Source: Erythroxylum novogranatense (lineage: Eukaryota; Streptophyta; Magnoliopsida; Malpighiales; Erythroxylaceae). From it: a stretch of 64,000 nt of DNA. The notes under the pieces were generated by a model. It made no database searches and had not been told where the DNA came from. It saw only the letters and a program-made list of their open reading frames with translations. Positions 43,292 to 55,769 of this stretch are shown in pieces. Both the position numbers and the translations under genes were made by a program. The stretch is taken from contig CM057228.1 in the NCBI GenBank assembly GCA_029891385.1, positions 23,370,809 through 23,434,808 of the forward strand, written 5' to 3'. Position 1 is the stretch's first letter; each line of letters begins with the position of its first letter.

Positions 43292-44486
43292 ATGAAAGAG
43301 ATTGATAAAATATTTTTTTATGCTATAGCATGTGATATCATCAATGAAAATAAAGATCCTGAACCAAGATCTATCATTGAATGTCAAAATAAACATGATT
43401 GGGTTCAATGGAAAGATACTATTGAAGCTGAATTAAATTCTCTTAACAAGCGTAAAGTGTTTGGACCTATTGTCCTTACACCCCAAAGTGTAAAACCTAT
43501 AGGTTACAAATGGGTTTTTGTTCGAAAACGAAATGAGAAAAATGAGATTGTGAGATACAAAGCTTGACTTGTTGCCTGAGTTTTCTCAAAGACCGGAATT
43601 GACAATGAACAAATATACTCTCTGTTATGGATACAATTACGTTTAGATATTTAATCGACAACAGTTCTTCAAAAGCTGGAAATCGTCTTATGGATGTTAT
43701 TACTGACTTACACATGCGGATCACTTGATAGTGATATTTACATGAAAATCCTGAAGGATTCAAAATGCTGCGACATTAAAATCACAACCAAATGAAAAGT
43801 ATTCGATCAAATTGCAAAGATCTTTATATGGACTAAAGCAATCTGGACGCATGTGGTACAATCGTCTAAGCGAGTATCTATTAAAGAAAGGATATGTAAA
43901 TAGTCCTATTTGCCCTTGCGTTTTTATAAAGAAAACAACATCCGGATATGTGATTATCGCTGTCTATGTTGACGATTTAAATATCATTGGTACTACTAAA
44001 GAAATCCAAGAAACAGTGGTGTACTTAAAGAAGGAATTTGAAATGAAAAATCTTGGAAAAACTAAATATTGTCTTGGTTTGCAAATTGAACATAGACCAA
44101 GCGGAATATTTGTGCATCAATCGACATATACAGAAAAGGTATTGAGGCGTTTTAATATGGATAAAGCAACTCCGTTAAGTACACCAATGGTTGGTAGATC
44201 GCTTAATGTTGAGAAGGATCCATTTTGCCCTTGCGAAGAAAACGAAAAAGTTCTTAATTCTGAAACACCATATCTGAGTGCGATAGGAGCTCTCATGTAT
44301 CTTGCTAATTGTACTAGACCTGATATAGCTTTTGTTGTTAATCTACTAGCAAGATTTAGTTCATCTCCTACGAAAAGGCACTGGAATGGAATTAAACATC
44401 TATTCCGTTATCTTGAGGTACAATTGATTTGGGGTTATTTTACACTAAAAATGCAAAACAAGTTTTGGTTGGTTATGCAGATGTAG
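43292..44486 (+). pseudogene. 39-kb Copia reverse transcriptase region
   Basis: Frame 43292-43567 has WVQWKDTIEAELNSLNKRKV and GYKWVFVRKRN. It ends at a TGA where KARLVA would follow (YKA-stop). 43568-43810 is frame-broken. Frame 43812-44486 resumes SLYGLKQSGRMWYNRLSEYL and then VIIAVYVDDLNIIGT with an intact YVDD. It continues through the RT/RNase H linker. Confidence 0.9.
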
Positions 44487-44950
44487 GTTACTTATCAGAT
44501 CCGCATAAAGCCAGATCCCAAACTGGTTATGTATTTACGTATGGAGGCACTGCAATTTCTTGGCGTTCACATAAACAAACACTTATTGCTACTTCTTCAA
44601 ATCATGTTGAAATCATTGCACTTCATGAAGCAAGCCGAGAATGTGTATGGTTAAGGTCAATGACGCACCACATTTTAACAACTTGTGGCTTATCGACCAA
44701 TAAAGAACCAACAATCATATTTGAAGACAATGCAGCATGTATCGCTCAAATAAATGAGGGTTATATCAAAAGTGATAGAATCAAACATATCCCTCCGAAA
44801 TTTTTCCAATTCACCCAAGATCTCGACAAGAGCAAAGAAATCAACATCCAAGTATATTCAATCAAGCAACAATCTTGCGGATCTTTTCACAAAGCACTTC
44901 CTACTATACCTTTCGGGAAGCATGTCCACGAGATTGGAATCGACATCTAA
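44429..44950 (+). pseudogene. 39-kb Copia RNase H region
   Basis: GYADVGYLSDPHKARSQTGY, TLIATSSNHVEIIALHEASR and IIFEDNAACIAQINEGYIK mark the Copia RNase H. The second acidic motif of TEAEY reads NHVEI. The end after SIKQQSCGSFHKALP is out of the usual ADLFTK frame, which is present in an overlapping frame (NNLADLFTKHFL). This implies a late frameshift. Confidence 0.88.
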
Positions 44951-45120
44951 GAAATTTATGAGGAATAGCTCATTGTGTTCAATGAGGGAGCTTCTGTGAT
45001 TGTCTCTTTTTCCTTATCATGGTTTTTATCCCATTGGGTTTTTCTTGATAAGGTTTTTAACGAGCAACACCAAATGCATTTAAAGGCGGAGAAGAGACAA
45101 TTATATGGCACACCAGGGAG

Positions 45121-45414
45121 TGTTATAAAAGATAGAAATAATATAGTGTACCACTAATTGTAGATGCAACATTTAATAGTTAGTGTACATATGGATTGGT
45201 TTGGTTTTACCTAACACAAGAATGAAGTAGGTGGTTATTGATTTAGTTTTACCTAACACAATAACACATATGGAATAGGTGGTCACATGTATATTAGATG
45301 TTTAAAATGTACTATAAATAGAAGGTTTAATGTAAGAGAGATAGAAGGTGTGAACTTATAAGAATAAGTCTTCTCTCCCAAATACTCTAAAATTGTAATT
45401 CTAATTTTATAACA
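45121..45414 (+). repeat. 3' LTR of the 39-kb Copia
   Basis: 294 bp, preceded by the short purine tract CCAGGGAG. It is the same length as the 5' LTR, with a modest number of transitions (for example G to A at several sites). Confidence 0.95.
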
Positions 45415-45419
45415 TAATG

Positions 45420-46062
45420 AAGGTAAATTTCTTTGTTGTACTACCAAATTTAGTTAACTCACCCGTTGGCCATTGCACTGCAGAGTGTACAATGTAAATT
45501 GAGTTTAGTTCCTAAGGTTAAGCAAAAGAACTGCACATCTCCCTGTCTAGCGTAAGTAGGAAAGCAGAAGTTTCAACAGGTTCATTACGTATTCCTTCAG
45601 ATCTTATAAAGGTTATTGGTGCATACTACCGAGATGTGATTAATGAATTTCACATTAATTCATATGGACCCTTACATTACATGAACAGATAGTCACCGGG
45701 GTAAGGAGTTCTTGTAGAAGTAATAAATTGACAATAGCCTATTACATTTTCTAATATAAAATCAGTCATTCACATAATCTTAATGATTTGAGTTGAGAAA
45801 AATTGTAATAATCGGGTCTAGTTCCTTTTTACCAACATCATATAGATAGATAACCTTGCAGAAGCTGTGCAACACGAGTGAAGTGCTGTTGCCAAATATT
45901 AATGTAATTGCGTATACATTTCTGTCCCAAGGTGGCAAGGTTACAAGGAATGGCAGCTCATCGTGGGAAATTGTTTTCACAGAGGAGCAACTAAGCACCT
46001 ATTGAGAAGGCAGTACATAAAACCAACATCAGTTATTATTTCATTTCTGGTATCAAACAGAA
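45420..46062. other. Intergenic DNA and probable 3' UTR of the S28 protease gene
   Basis: No gene recognised. The right-hand part probably contains the 3' UTR of the minus-strand gene ending at 46063. Confidence 0.5.
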
Positions 46063-49000
46063 TCACTTGTAGCTCCTACCACCAGCCTGACACTCGGATA
46101 GCCAGAAGTCTATATGTTTTATCATTTGCTGCCGTACTTTCTGAACAGCTTCAGGGGAACTACAGTTCTGGGCATTGCCTGAGGCGAAAATTGACAAGTT
46201 CACAAAAGTATAAGGAAAAAGTGAAAAAAATGATGATTTTAAGATCTAACAGAAAAACTCTAAGAGTTTGTTTCTATATCAGGGCTGCTTGTTGAACAGG
46301 ATCATGATCTTGATTAGGTCATTTGAAGATAAAAAGAATCTAGAAGCCCAAAACAGTCATGCATATATAGTTTTAATGTTAATCCAAATTGTTTTCACCA
46401 TAACCACAAACAACCATGCATACCTTCAAGGTTAAAAGGAGATTGGGGACATCCTCGCAGATCAGTTCCATGGCCGCAATTATGACAAGAGATTAGATAG
46501 GAAGGCACTGTAAAAATTTGAAAGACAGTCACTCTGTAAATAGAGAAAGTCCAGGGTGGAAAAGTTGGAATCCATATAAATATAGAAATAGTCCTCTTGT
46601 TGTTCATTTTCTTTTGGCTTGGTTTTCTAAGTAAGGAATTTTTGAACTTACTATCAGGGGTTGAAATCTTTTTTGATGCATGACGCCAGGGATCTTGAGA
46701 ACCGTTTGTGAAAACAACTTTTGAAGCTGCAGCCACTAACAGGTATTTGATAGTGACTCACAAAAGCAACAATATCAAGAATGCAAACATAATTGCATAT
46801 AACCGTTGGAAATATACTTAATAAATCCCATTGCCCGAGTTATTTGCTTATATTTTTCACATAAATCCTTCTGATGCAGTTCACCTAACTAATGCTTCTT
46901 TCTATTGCGTCTAAAATTTTTTACAATTTAGCATAATGACATGACAACAGATAAGCTGATTCAAAAGTGGCTGCGGCTAGTTTATGAATGTGTTCGTGCA
47001 AGAGACAGAGCAATTGTAATCGAAATACAACTAAAGGGAAATAAGTTGTAAGTTGAACATGGAAGATATTTTTAACTACTATGTTCGAACACAATTAGTT
47101 TGGTTATATTCACTAGAGTAATAAAGACTAATGCGCAGACCTGCAACTTTTGTAGCCCCATAGTATACGTTTGTTACGTCAACTTGAGGATGAATATCCA
47201 CTCCAAAAACATTCTTACAAAGGTCCAAGTGATATCTGCAACATGCAAGCAACGATTTTCAAATGGGCAAAGCAGAAAAGGACAAAATAAAACAGAGACA
47301 AAGCACTACTTTGATAAAGAAGCACAGAATGCAAGAAGCTAATAAAAGAATAAAAACATGCCTTGTGTCAATTTTTGAAGAGCGAATACTATCATTGGAG
47401 GGCGCCACTTGGAAATATGCAACTTCAGTACATGCTTGGAACCACCATAACCGATCTGAAGAATCTTCGGTTATAGAAGTTGCCTTCAAATGTTTTTGGT
47501 TATATGTTTCAACTTTGGCACCAGCACTTCCAAGATAATACTCTTTTACATATTTGGCATATGCATCCTGCAATTTTTATGTGTGATCATTTTAAGTGTA
47601 TTAAATAAGTAAAAGGATGAGATATCATAATTGAAAATTGACAAACTGTTATCATCATGCTTCACAAATAGTTTGAAAGCACTTGTAACATCTAACTTGA
47701 TAAGATTTATAACCCAATATTTCAATTTCAGGCAAGTGGCGACCTAAGTAATATGTGATGCTGGGATTTGGATGCCTAGTATTATCATTTCTAGAAGGAT
47801 CAGGCATGTAACATGTCCAACAGGAGTTTCCGTACAATGTGCAAAATTGAAATGTTAGTCACAATCTGAATTGAGGTTCTAGCTATCTGGATATCTGGCA
47901 ACTTCCAAGGAAGCTAGAGACTGGGACAAAGATGTGCCCAATCAACAAAACTGCTTTGAACTTGATCCAAAAATAGTAGTTTTATTACACATATGCAGCC
48001 ATGCAGAAACATGAGCAGAAGGTAAAGAAAGTGGAGCTTACCACCAGATCCTCTCCAGCCTTATTTGCTTGAACCAGAGGGGTGCAAAGCACATCTGGAT
48101 TTCCATACTGAAACTGCAAAATATGCATAAATATTTCATAAATTCAAAACTTCAAGTAGATAGGTGACAGCCATGGAAAGAAACCAAACATACTGCCATA
48201 ACTGCTGCATCTGCCAGAAAATAGAGAAAATCTCCATCGATCTCAAGCTGTAAAACAGATGAAAAAGTACAGATCAAACTGAGTTAAATAAACCCTTTTC
48301 TGGGGTATGGTTCATTTGTTCTGATTCAAGAAAATAATGATAGGAGAGAAATTTTACCTCATCAGATCCAAATAATGTTTTAACCGCTTTTTTATTTGAT
48401 GCAAGACGTTCTTCAACAAGATGAGTAGTTTCTTTCAATGCAGCTTTACATTCAGGACCAGCCGACTCACCAATCTGGAAGAGGATAGCAGAATTATGAT
48501 CTTACAACAAGAACAAGAACAAAATCTTCAAGATGCAGAAGCACATATTTCATGTAATCCAACCCAAATGAACAAGGTCATACATTAGATATATATCAAA
48601 TTCTTGACCTCATTACCTGCCTATCAAAGTCAGTGAAATTGTAAACAGCAAGAACAACAGCAGAACTTGCAAGGCTTCCACATGTTAAATGTGGAAATTT
48701 AAGACGAAACCACGCGCTTAGAGCTCCAGCATATGAGACACCGAAGAAGAACCACGGATTCTCAACATTTGTTCTGTTGAGCTTGTAGCTTAGGATTTCC
48801 TAAAAAGAAAATTTTGTCAACCAAAATGAAGAATGAGGCTAGTAGTAGCTGTTCCTATGCTCCTCAATAGAGTTGGAGAAGCAAGTTCGTTGAATTTTGT
48901 ACGGATGAAAGAGCTACCGTAACAAATGGGGTAAAATTCTAACTTGAAACTAAGTAAGCCTGTTCCAAGGGCATATTTCTGTTTTGAAGAGTAAATGTGT

Positions 49001-50057
49001 TTTCTTGGGTTAACCAGAAAATTCACTCAACCCTCTAAGATCAGACCTTTCTCTCTTCTGTCTATTTTCTGTCTTGCAACTAAAAATAAGGCAGAAAAGG
49101 GAAGATAAAAACATTGCTTCAAGTACAGAAACATATTCTCAAGACTAAATATCTACAGAGAAGCGCACTCGTTAACGCTAACTAGTAACTACAAATAATG
49201 TCATCTTCTAAATAGAAAACAAGAAATGCTTTTAACCATCAAATAAGTACTTGCCTGATAATGATGTCGGAAAACAGCCAAGTCAAACAACGCCTGCTTG
49301 GATGAAAGATATCTCAAGTTTTCAGTTGTTAAAGAATCGAATGGTACACTCTTTCCATAGTAACGGTGCTCAAGCGCAACCACAGCTGCTCCAAACTTCT
49401 TTGCCAAAACCTGTACGATCCAACGAAGTTTAACCAGAGAGTTTCCTAGCCATTATAAATAACCAAAATTTCCATCTTCTGAAAACCAAACCCAAAAAGC
49501 ACAAGCAGTTTATAAGTTAGGAACCTTGGGCTCATCAAACAATGCACGCCAACAATAACAACATGCGAAAACTCGTCCAACTTTGCTTCCATTAATCAAA
49601 CTAACCATTGAGAAATGCTCTCTGAATTTATCAAGTAATTGACACCCAATATAAGACTCACACTCAAGTAATCATTGGCTATTCCGCTGCACGAAGATTC
49701 GCCACAAATTTTCAGAAAGATAGGCCCATCAGGAGCTCTAAAGTGGTCAAGATACTCATAATACCTCTGCTCGAACCTTCTATGATCCTGCAGGCACCAT
49801 AACTTTATAACTCACATCACCAAACCTTAAACAGAATAGTTATAAAATCCCATTTCAGAGAGAAAGTTGGAGAAGGAAGCTACGTATGGAGAGTAGTGAT
49901 CGAGAGTTTGATTGAACCAGAGCTCGTCGGTAGTCAAGTACTTGTTGCTTCCCGACAAGCGTTGAAGCACCGCACGTTGCGACACAAAGCCATGAGACAC
50001 CGTCGTGAGAAACGACAGAGATACCGTAAAGAGTACCAAAACGGTGACCAAGTTCAT
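46063..50057 (-). CDS. S28-family serine carboxypeptidase (Pro-X carboxypeptidase/EDA2-like)
   Basis: Twelve exons on the minus strand join in phase to 485 codons: 49884-50057, 49662-49787, 49255-49410, 48617-48799, 48358-48474, 48194-48247, 48042-48113, 47362-47567, 47141-47235, 46652-46726, 46424-46507, 46063-46178. Residues 1-22 form a signal peptide (VLVLFTVSLSFLTTV), so the enzyme is secreted or vacuolar. The S28 triad is intact: Ser174 in GVSYAGALSAW, Asp406 in NGSQDPWRHAS, His432 in CHNCGHGTDLRGC. Other family blocks are ALEHRYYGKSVPF and CGSLASSAVV. N-glycosylation sites include NQT, NRT and NFT. S28 enzymes remove residues C-terminal to proline. From memory it resembles Arabidopsis EDA2, linked to embryo-sac development. 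Two introns (after exons 3 and 8) begin GC. No break seen. Confidence 0.92.
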
Positions 50058-50972
50058 ACTTACCAGCTATGCTTTCCCACTTGGCAGTGCTTCCTTCTTG
50101 TTTGAGGATGTCGTGTGTGACCACAAAATATTCCTCGGATAACTAGCTGAACTTAAAGGAAGTGAAAGAGAGTTAATTAATGGGTAAAACCGTAAAAAAG
50201 AGAACCTGAGGCGCGGGTGAGATAGTAAAAGGGTTAAGTCGCGGTTCCTAATCTCCCGGTAACTTTTTATAAGTATACTTAGGTTAAAAAAAAAATTTAA
50301 TGGGTAAAAGACGGCAGCTTTACATCATCAAACTCTCTCGTACTTTAGCAATTTCATATTAACGTCCTCTATTAAGTAAAAACTGAAAAGTAAGTTATTT
50401 ATGTATTTTAATAAAATAAAATGAAATAACGTTTATTTTATTTATAATCTACATTTTATAAATAACTCTTAATTTTATTTATATTTTATTTTTAAATAAA
50501 ATTATTAATTTTTATCTATCATATTAATATCATTATATATATATATATTAAATATGTGACAAATTTTTATTAATAAAATATATTTTATTGATAAATAATA
50601 ATACATAAATTAGTTTAATATTAGTTTTATAATTAAAATTATATAATAATATTAGTAAATAAAATTAATTAATTCCTTATTTTTATAAGAATGCAATTTC
50701 AATCATTTCACTACTTAAAAGTTTGGTTAGCTATTACTTTCTTTATCAATAAGTAATTAATTTTATTTATTAATAAAATTTTATATAAACGTTTTGATAT
50801 AACTAATAAGATATAAATATGCTAAATAAAACTAATATCTATAATTTCATCCATTAATGTAACCAATTAAGCTAATTACTAACTATTTATAAAATATAGA
50901 ATACAACCAAAAATAAAAATTTAATCATTTATTTTTTATTTTATTGAAAGATTAATTTATTATCATATTAAA
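50058..50972. other. S28 gene 5' region and AT-rich DNA
   Basis: 50058-50300 probably holds the 5' UTR and promoter of the minus-strand protease gene. The rest is very AT-rich with TTTATTTAT-type runs. No gene recognised. Confidence 0.45.
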
Positions 50973-52194
50973 TAGAGATGTCAATGGGCCGGGCCGGAGG
51001 TAGCAGTCATGATAGCCCGATTGGCCAACCCGACCCATCATTTTTTGAAAGAAAAACTTATAAAACAACGTTGTTTTGGAAATAACGATTGGGTGCACTC
51101 TCAGTGTAACATCCCGTCACCGATGGGATGGGTACAGTTCTTTGCATACGTATTTTTGCATGTGTATGCATTATTGAATTTTGTATAATTGACAATTATT
51201 GTATTGGTATTCGTACGTACATACATGTATGACATATTTCCGGTTTGATTTGGATAATTTGGATTTGGACATGATTTGTACATGTGTGGTAATTAGGTCA
51301 AATTAAGCTCGAGAATGGAATTTGAGTTAGAAATGAAAGTTAGGAAATTGAATTATGAAATTGGAGTATACAATTATGAGTTTTCTATTTTTGAGGATTT
51401 ATAGGAATTTTTCTGGAATTTTCTGAGTATTAGGTCCGGACCGGAAAATTTATCAATAACTGGTTAATTAGATTTTCGGTTTCGAAATTGATTCTCCAAT
51501 GGCACGGACAGGTTAGAAATTTGATTTGAGAAATTAGGGTTTAGCCATTGAAATTCGGGAGAAATTAGAATCAGAAACTGACTCGAGGTGGTTCGGATTT
51601 GAACTTGTGGCAATTAGAATTGTCAAACAATGCCTTAATCTTTTAATATATAAGCCCTACCCTTTGAAATTGCCTTCCACAATTTTCTCCTCTTTGAAAG
51701 ACCTTTAGCCCTTGATTCTTCTTCTTCATCGTGGATCCTCCTTGGAGTTGCCGTTATTCCTTCTTGCTAATTTCTTCCTCTTCTATTCTTGAATCTATCA
51801 TTGAGTTTGGTGTGGGAAAAGTTAGAGATGGGTCTTGCATGGGTGATTGTCGTGGGTGTGTGAGTTGGAGTTTGGTGTGATATTTGAAGATTTGAGGTTA
51901 TTAATCAAGTAAGTTACTTCTTTCTTGCCTCATATAGTTTGATTGGTTGATTTATAGAGTTATTTGGATGATTTAGCATGAATATTCAAAGTTGTGGCAT
52001 GTAGGGTTTCCGATGATTATATTTGTTGATTTTGATTTGGGTATTTGTGGAATAATGGTGGATTTGTGGATTTAAGGGTAGGAATAAGTTGTGTTAAGTG
52101 TAGAATGTTGATTTGGAGTGTTTAGAATGGATTTGTAGGGATTTATATCAGAAGATCTGAGAAATTTATGAGTTTCGGACGAAAATCTAGGTTC

Positions 52195-52358
52195 GCACGT
52201 CGCGACGTGTGATGAACACGCTGCGGCGAGCCACCTCTCCTTGCACGTCGCGACGAATAAATGAAAATTAGTGGCGACGAGCAGAGTTCTGGCGTACGTC
52301 ACGACGAGGGGATGTATACGTCGCGACGAGCAGCAACGCACGCAGCGACGAGGACGTC
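52195..52358. repeat. CpG palindrome array (CGTCGCGACG type) in the solo LTR
   Basis: About seven units spaced 20-25 bp, for example GCACGTCGCGACGTG, GCACGTCGCGACGA, TACGTCACGACGAG and TACGTCGCGACGAG, with some degenerate units (GCTGCGGCGAG). It lies about 1.09-1.25 kb from the LTR start and is markedly GC-rich against its AT-rich surroundings. Confidence 0.9.
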
Positions 52359-52988
52359 TCTTTAGGCCAAAAGTGATTCTTTTAATTTGAGAATTTTGAG
52401 GTTAAAATGGGACTAGTCAGAAATGATTGGGAGTATAGTCAATTGACTTATGGTATTAGGAATTGCTATGGATTAGAGTGGAAATGCAGAATTGAGAGGA
52501 TTCGGGAATAGGGTCAGAAATGTCATAACATGTATAGTACGTACATTATTTGATTCATATGCATCATTGAGCATTGGAATTGATACAATTAGTAATGTTA
52601 TTATGTTTTGATTGTTATAGAGGCGTCAGTAGACCGCCGATTGCCCGACGTAGGCGAGACTTCCGGCGATGGCAGGAAGTTCTCGGTGAAGTAACCTAGT
52701 TGGTTTCTCAACCTATACGTGTTTAAATTTTGTGCAATTATGTCATGTGGAGTTAAGGATGAATTCTATGTGTTTGTTTTGATTTATTTCGGACCACAGG
52801 TGTTCGAAATATTTGGACTGTGATATAGAAGTGTTAATTGTGTATAAATTGTTCAAAATTGGTTTCAAATGGTGAGAATTAGGTATATGAAGTGTTAGTG
52901 TGATGCATGTATTGTAATTGGACATATGCATACATGCATATGATATGATCGAGATAAAAGCGATTGTGGCCGGTTAAACCACCGTATC

Positions 52989-53116
52989 GAGCTTTAAGCT
53001 CAAGCATGCGGCTTCGTGCCCAACGATTTTCAGAGCTTTATGCTCAACGTATTAGAGCTTTTGAGCCCAATGTTTGCAGAGCTAATGACTCAACGTATAT
53101 GAGCTTAGGCGCACGG
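52989..53116 (+). repeat. About five 22-24-bp units GAGCTTTATGCTCAACGTAT
   Basis: Degenerate tandem units beginning GAGCTTTAAGCTCAAGC, GCTTCGTGCCCAACG, GAGCTTTATGCTCAACG, GAGCTTTTGAGCCCAATG and GAGCTAATGACTCAACG. Several form small GAGC..GCTC hairpins. They lie in the last third of the solo LTR. Confidence 0.8.
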
Positions 53117-53763
53117 TCACAACAACGAAAGAAAATGAAAGAGTCACATGCACATTGCATATGTGAATGTTCAAATATGAATTATGTGATTGTGATATAT
53201 GTACGATATTGTGTGATTGTGTGGATATGCATGAGTTGGGTGGACCATCGATGATGGTTTCTCACTGAGTTCGCAAACTCACCCAACATTGCATTTATTT
53301 TTCAGGACAGCTATAGTTTGACTCCTAGCTTCAGTCCGTGAGACTTTTCCTACTGTGTATGTCTTGCGTGAGAGGAGCATGACCCACAGGTCGGTCAGCT
53401 GGGGATCTTTTGGGATATTTTGTAGATGACTTATCTAGAAGTTGTGTTAGTTCTTTTGGGCTTGTACAGTTATATATATATGACTGATGATGTACTTATG
53501 GTTTTAAGAAATGAAATGAGAAGTTCTATTGGATTTTAAAAATTAGTGAACGTTATATTACTGCTTTATTATATTGATGCCATGAGGTTTATAGAAATGA
53601 TCGAATTATCGTGCACTCTCGTCGTAGGTTATGCATCGGTACGACTTACGGGCGTCCCGGTGTATACTCTACGGTGAGGGGGCGCTACACTCAGCCCATG
53701 ACCCTGTCAACCTAAGTCAAAATCGGACAGGGCGAAATTTTTTTTGACATCCCTAATATTAAA

Positions 53764-55769
53764 CTATTTAATATATTTTATTAATAATTAATAAGTATAA
53801 TTTTTAATAAAATAATGAATTAAATATTTTAAATATAAGCAATGATATATAAATATAATAAATTAATCAATTTAATCGACGTATATCACTCTTCTAATTT
53901 GCCATCTCAGTCATCTCAATTAACGTCACGTAATTATTCATATGGAATATTACATATTCTAAAAATTGCCATGCTAGTTAAAGTTAAAGAAAATAATAGT
54001 ACTTATTATGAACTTTTTAAAAACAAGGCATTCCTTTTATATTTTTAGAAATAGCTTGTTTTCGTGTAAACTTTTTCAAAAGCATAAAAGAACTTTTACG
54101 AAATTTTTGAAGTACAGAAATTTTTGCAGATTAAGTGAATACACAAGGAATTAATTAATTAGAAACTAGAAGTCTTTAGAAAATAGTCTAAATATGTTTA
54201 TTTTTTCTCAAGTAAAATATGATACTTGATATAATTTGTAATCTTTTAATCTATCAAAATCATGAGTTAAAAAATTTAAATGACAAAGAATTAAGAATTA
54301 AAAGATATTTATAGACTATTGCGTTAATCCAGATATTTATCCATTGCATATCTAAAAATAACAGTTTAGGTCCTTTCTTTTCAAAAAAAATCCAGTTGAA
54401 GAAAAGTAGGCTAGGAATAGCAAACCATTAAAGGATGTTCAATGGAAAGTTGTAAGTTTTCAACTCACTTCTTTTAGTCTAGGGAGTATTTGGATAAAGA
54501 GTACGAGAATAAATCAATGAAAATGAATAAATGATAATGATTTGTTAGTTATTATGATTGATTGAATAATTTTTTATATCAAATTTTAGGTAATAATTTA
54601 TACCCACTATTTGTAGAAGGAATAGTTTTAATTCCTACTAACATTAATGTTTTTAATTTTTAATTAAATATAATTAATTAAGATATAGAATATAATTAAT
54701 TAATTAAAATAATTAAGATAAATTATAATTAATTAATTAAAATAATTATCAAGATAAAATATAATTAAGATGTAATTAATTAATTAAAATCTATTAATTA
54801 ATTAGTTAGTTAATTATAATGTAATTAATTAAAATATTATTCATTAATTACTTAAAATTAACATCATTTGTATCATCAGAAAAATGTAAATTATATTAAA
54901 CTATGTTACTTAATTTTATGAAATAGTGAATTTTATGATTATTAGATAATTAAATTATATTTTGAAGATAATATATAACTAATGATACGTTGATATAAGA
55001 AAATGCTATAGTATTTTTTTCTTCAAGAGCTATTGGAAAAGAAAAATCGTAATATATTTAATTTTAAACATTCTGTCATTATAGTTAGGATACATAAATT
55101 AAAATAATAATTTAAAATATATTTAAAATTTGATATAAAACAAAATTTTAATAAATTTTATTTCTTAATATTTTAACAAACTAACCATCATTAATGATAA
55201 TTGTAATCATTCTTTCATTTTAACCAATCATCATAATTATAATGATTATATCCATTCTTAATACATCCTTCTTGTATTCCATCCTAACAAATCATTTTAC
55301 CTCTTCTGCATCCAGAAAGTCAAACAGGTGAAGGAGACGTCTTTTTATACTTGGACGGGGACAAACAAGATCTTAAAATCTTTTATGGTCTTGACATTTG
55401 GATCATAAACTTGATGGGCTTCTAAATGCGTTAGAAGTCAAATTCTGCTTTCAGAGATGACATTTCATTACTCAAAACCAGAAAAAAAAAAAACTTAATT
55501 GACCAAAGCAGCAAAACAAAAGGTCGGATTTTTATCAAATGCCATTTGCAAAGTACACGAGCGCCTGGGTAGTGTGTAGATAGTGTTTCAAACTAATACA
55601 CATGCAACTCACAGTAGTCAATTGCATTCTTTTGCTTTTGGGATAGAAAAACTTGGTCTTGTCCAGGGCCCTTTGAAACTAAGCTACACTACATCAACAT
55701 ACCTCCTCGAACACTAACAAGAACGTCATATTTCACTAGAAAAACAAGGGAAAGTTGAAACACTGACTA
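53764..55769. other. AT-rich intergenic DNA
   Basis: No gene recognised. A TAATTAATTAA-rich tract spans about 54650-54860. The block 54480-55310 starts GGGAGTATTTGGATAAAG and ends with AACCAATCATCATAATTATAATG, a run complementary to parts of its start. It could be an old AT-rich MITE, but I could not confirm ends. Confidence 0.4.

Larger units (their letters stand above)
39178..45414 (+). mobile_element. Copia LTR retrotransposon with 294-bp LTRs
   Basis: A 6,237-bp plus-strand Ty1/copia element. LTRs are 39178-39471 and 45121-45414, both 294 bp with TGTTATAAAAG..TTTATAACA ends. The flanks GAATG (39173-39177) and TAATG (45415-45419) form an imperfect 5-bp target duplication. The candidate primer site TTATCAGCACGAAGC follows the 5' LTR by two bases and is not the usual tRNA-Met 3'-end site. 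Order is gag, protease, integrase, RT, RNase H, all broken by stops or shifts. It lies directly downstream of the LINE fragment. Confidence 0.93.
51105..53689 (+). mobile_element. Solo LTR of a Tekay/Del-like Gypsy element
   Basis: 2,585 bp with ends TGTAACATCCCG .. GGGGGCGCTACA and target duplication CTCAG (51100-51104, 53690-53694). No primer site, internal region or partner LTR is present, so it is a solo LTR left by LTR-LTR recombination. The TGTAACRCCCC..GGGGYGYTACA ends are typical of plant Tekay/Del chromoviruses; this lineage call is by ends only. A likely TATA box (TATATAAG) is at 51647-51654. Strand is assigned from that TATA box and from alignment to 62284-64000. Confidence 0.88.
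50973..53755. mobile_element. hAT-type MITE, split by a solo LTR
   Basis: The ends TAGAGATGTCAA and (reverse) TAGGGATGTCAA are near-perfect terminal inverted repeats. They are flanked by the exact 8-bp target duplication ATATTAAA (50965-50972 and 53756-53763), as hAT transposons make. Removing the LTR inside leaves only about 193 bp (50973-51104 plus 53695-53755), so it is a non-coding MITE. Its left arm is GGGCCGGGCCGG-rich, as in the common plant TAGGGATGGCAA hAT MITEs. Confidence 0.9.

Noticed and set aside
46395..46736. 113-codon single frame in the S28 gene
   Set aside because: It reads through the intron between exons 10 and 11; the spliced model keeps the PSYLISCHNCGHG frame and the phase.
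50973..53755. Autonomous hAT transposon
   Set aside because: The 2.6 kb between the arms is a solo LTR, not a transposase gene; the hAT part is only about 193 bp.
54470..55310. Possible large AT-rich MITE
   Set aside because: Some inverted similarity between the ends, but no convincing terminal repeat or target duplication could be fixed by eye.
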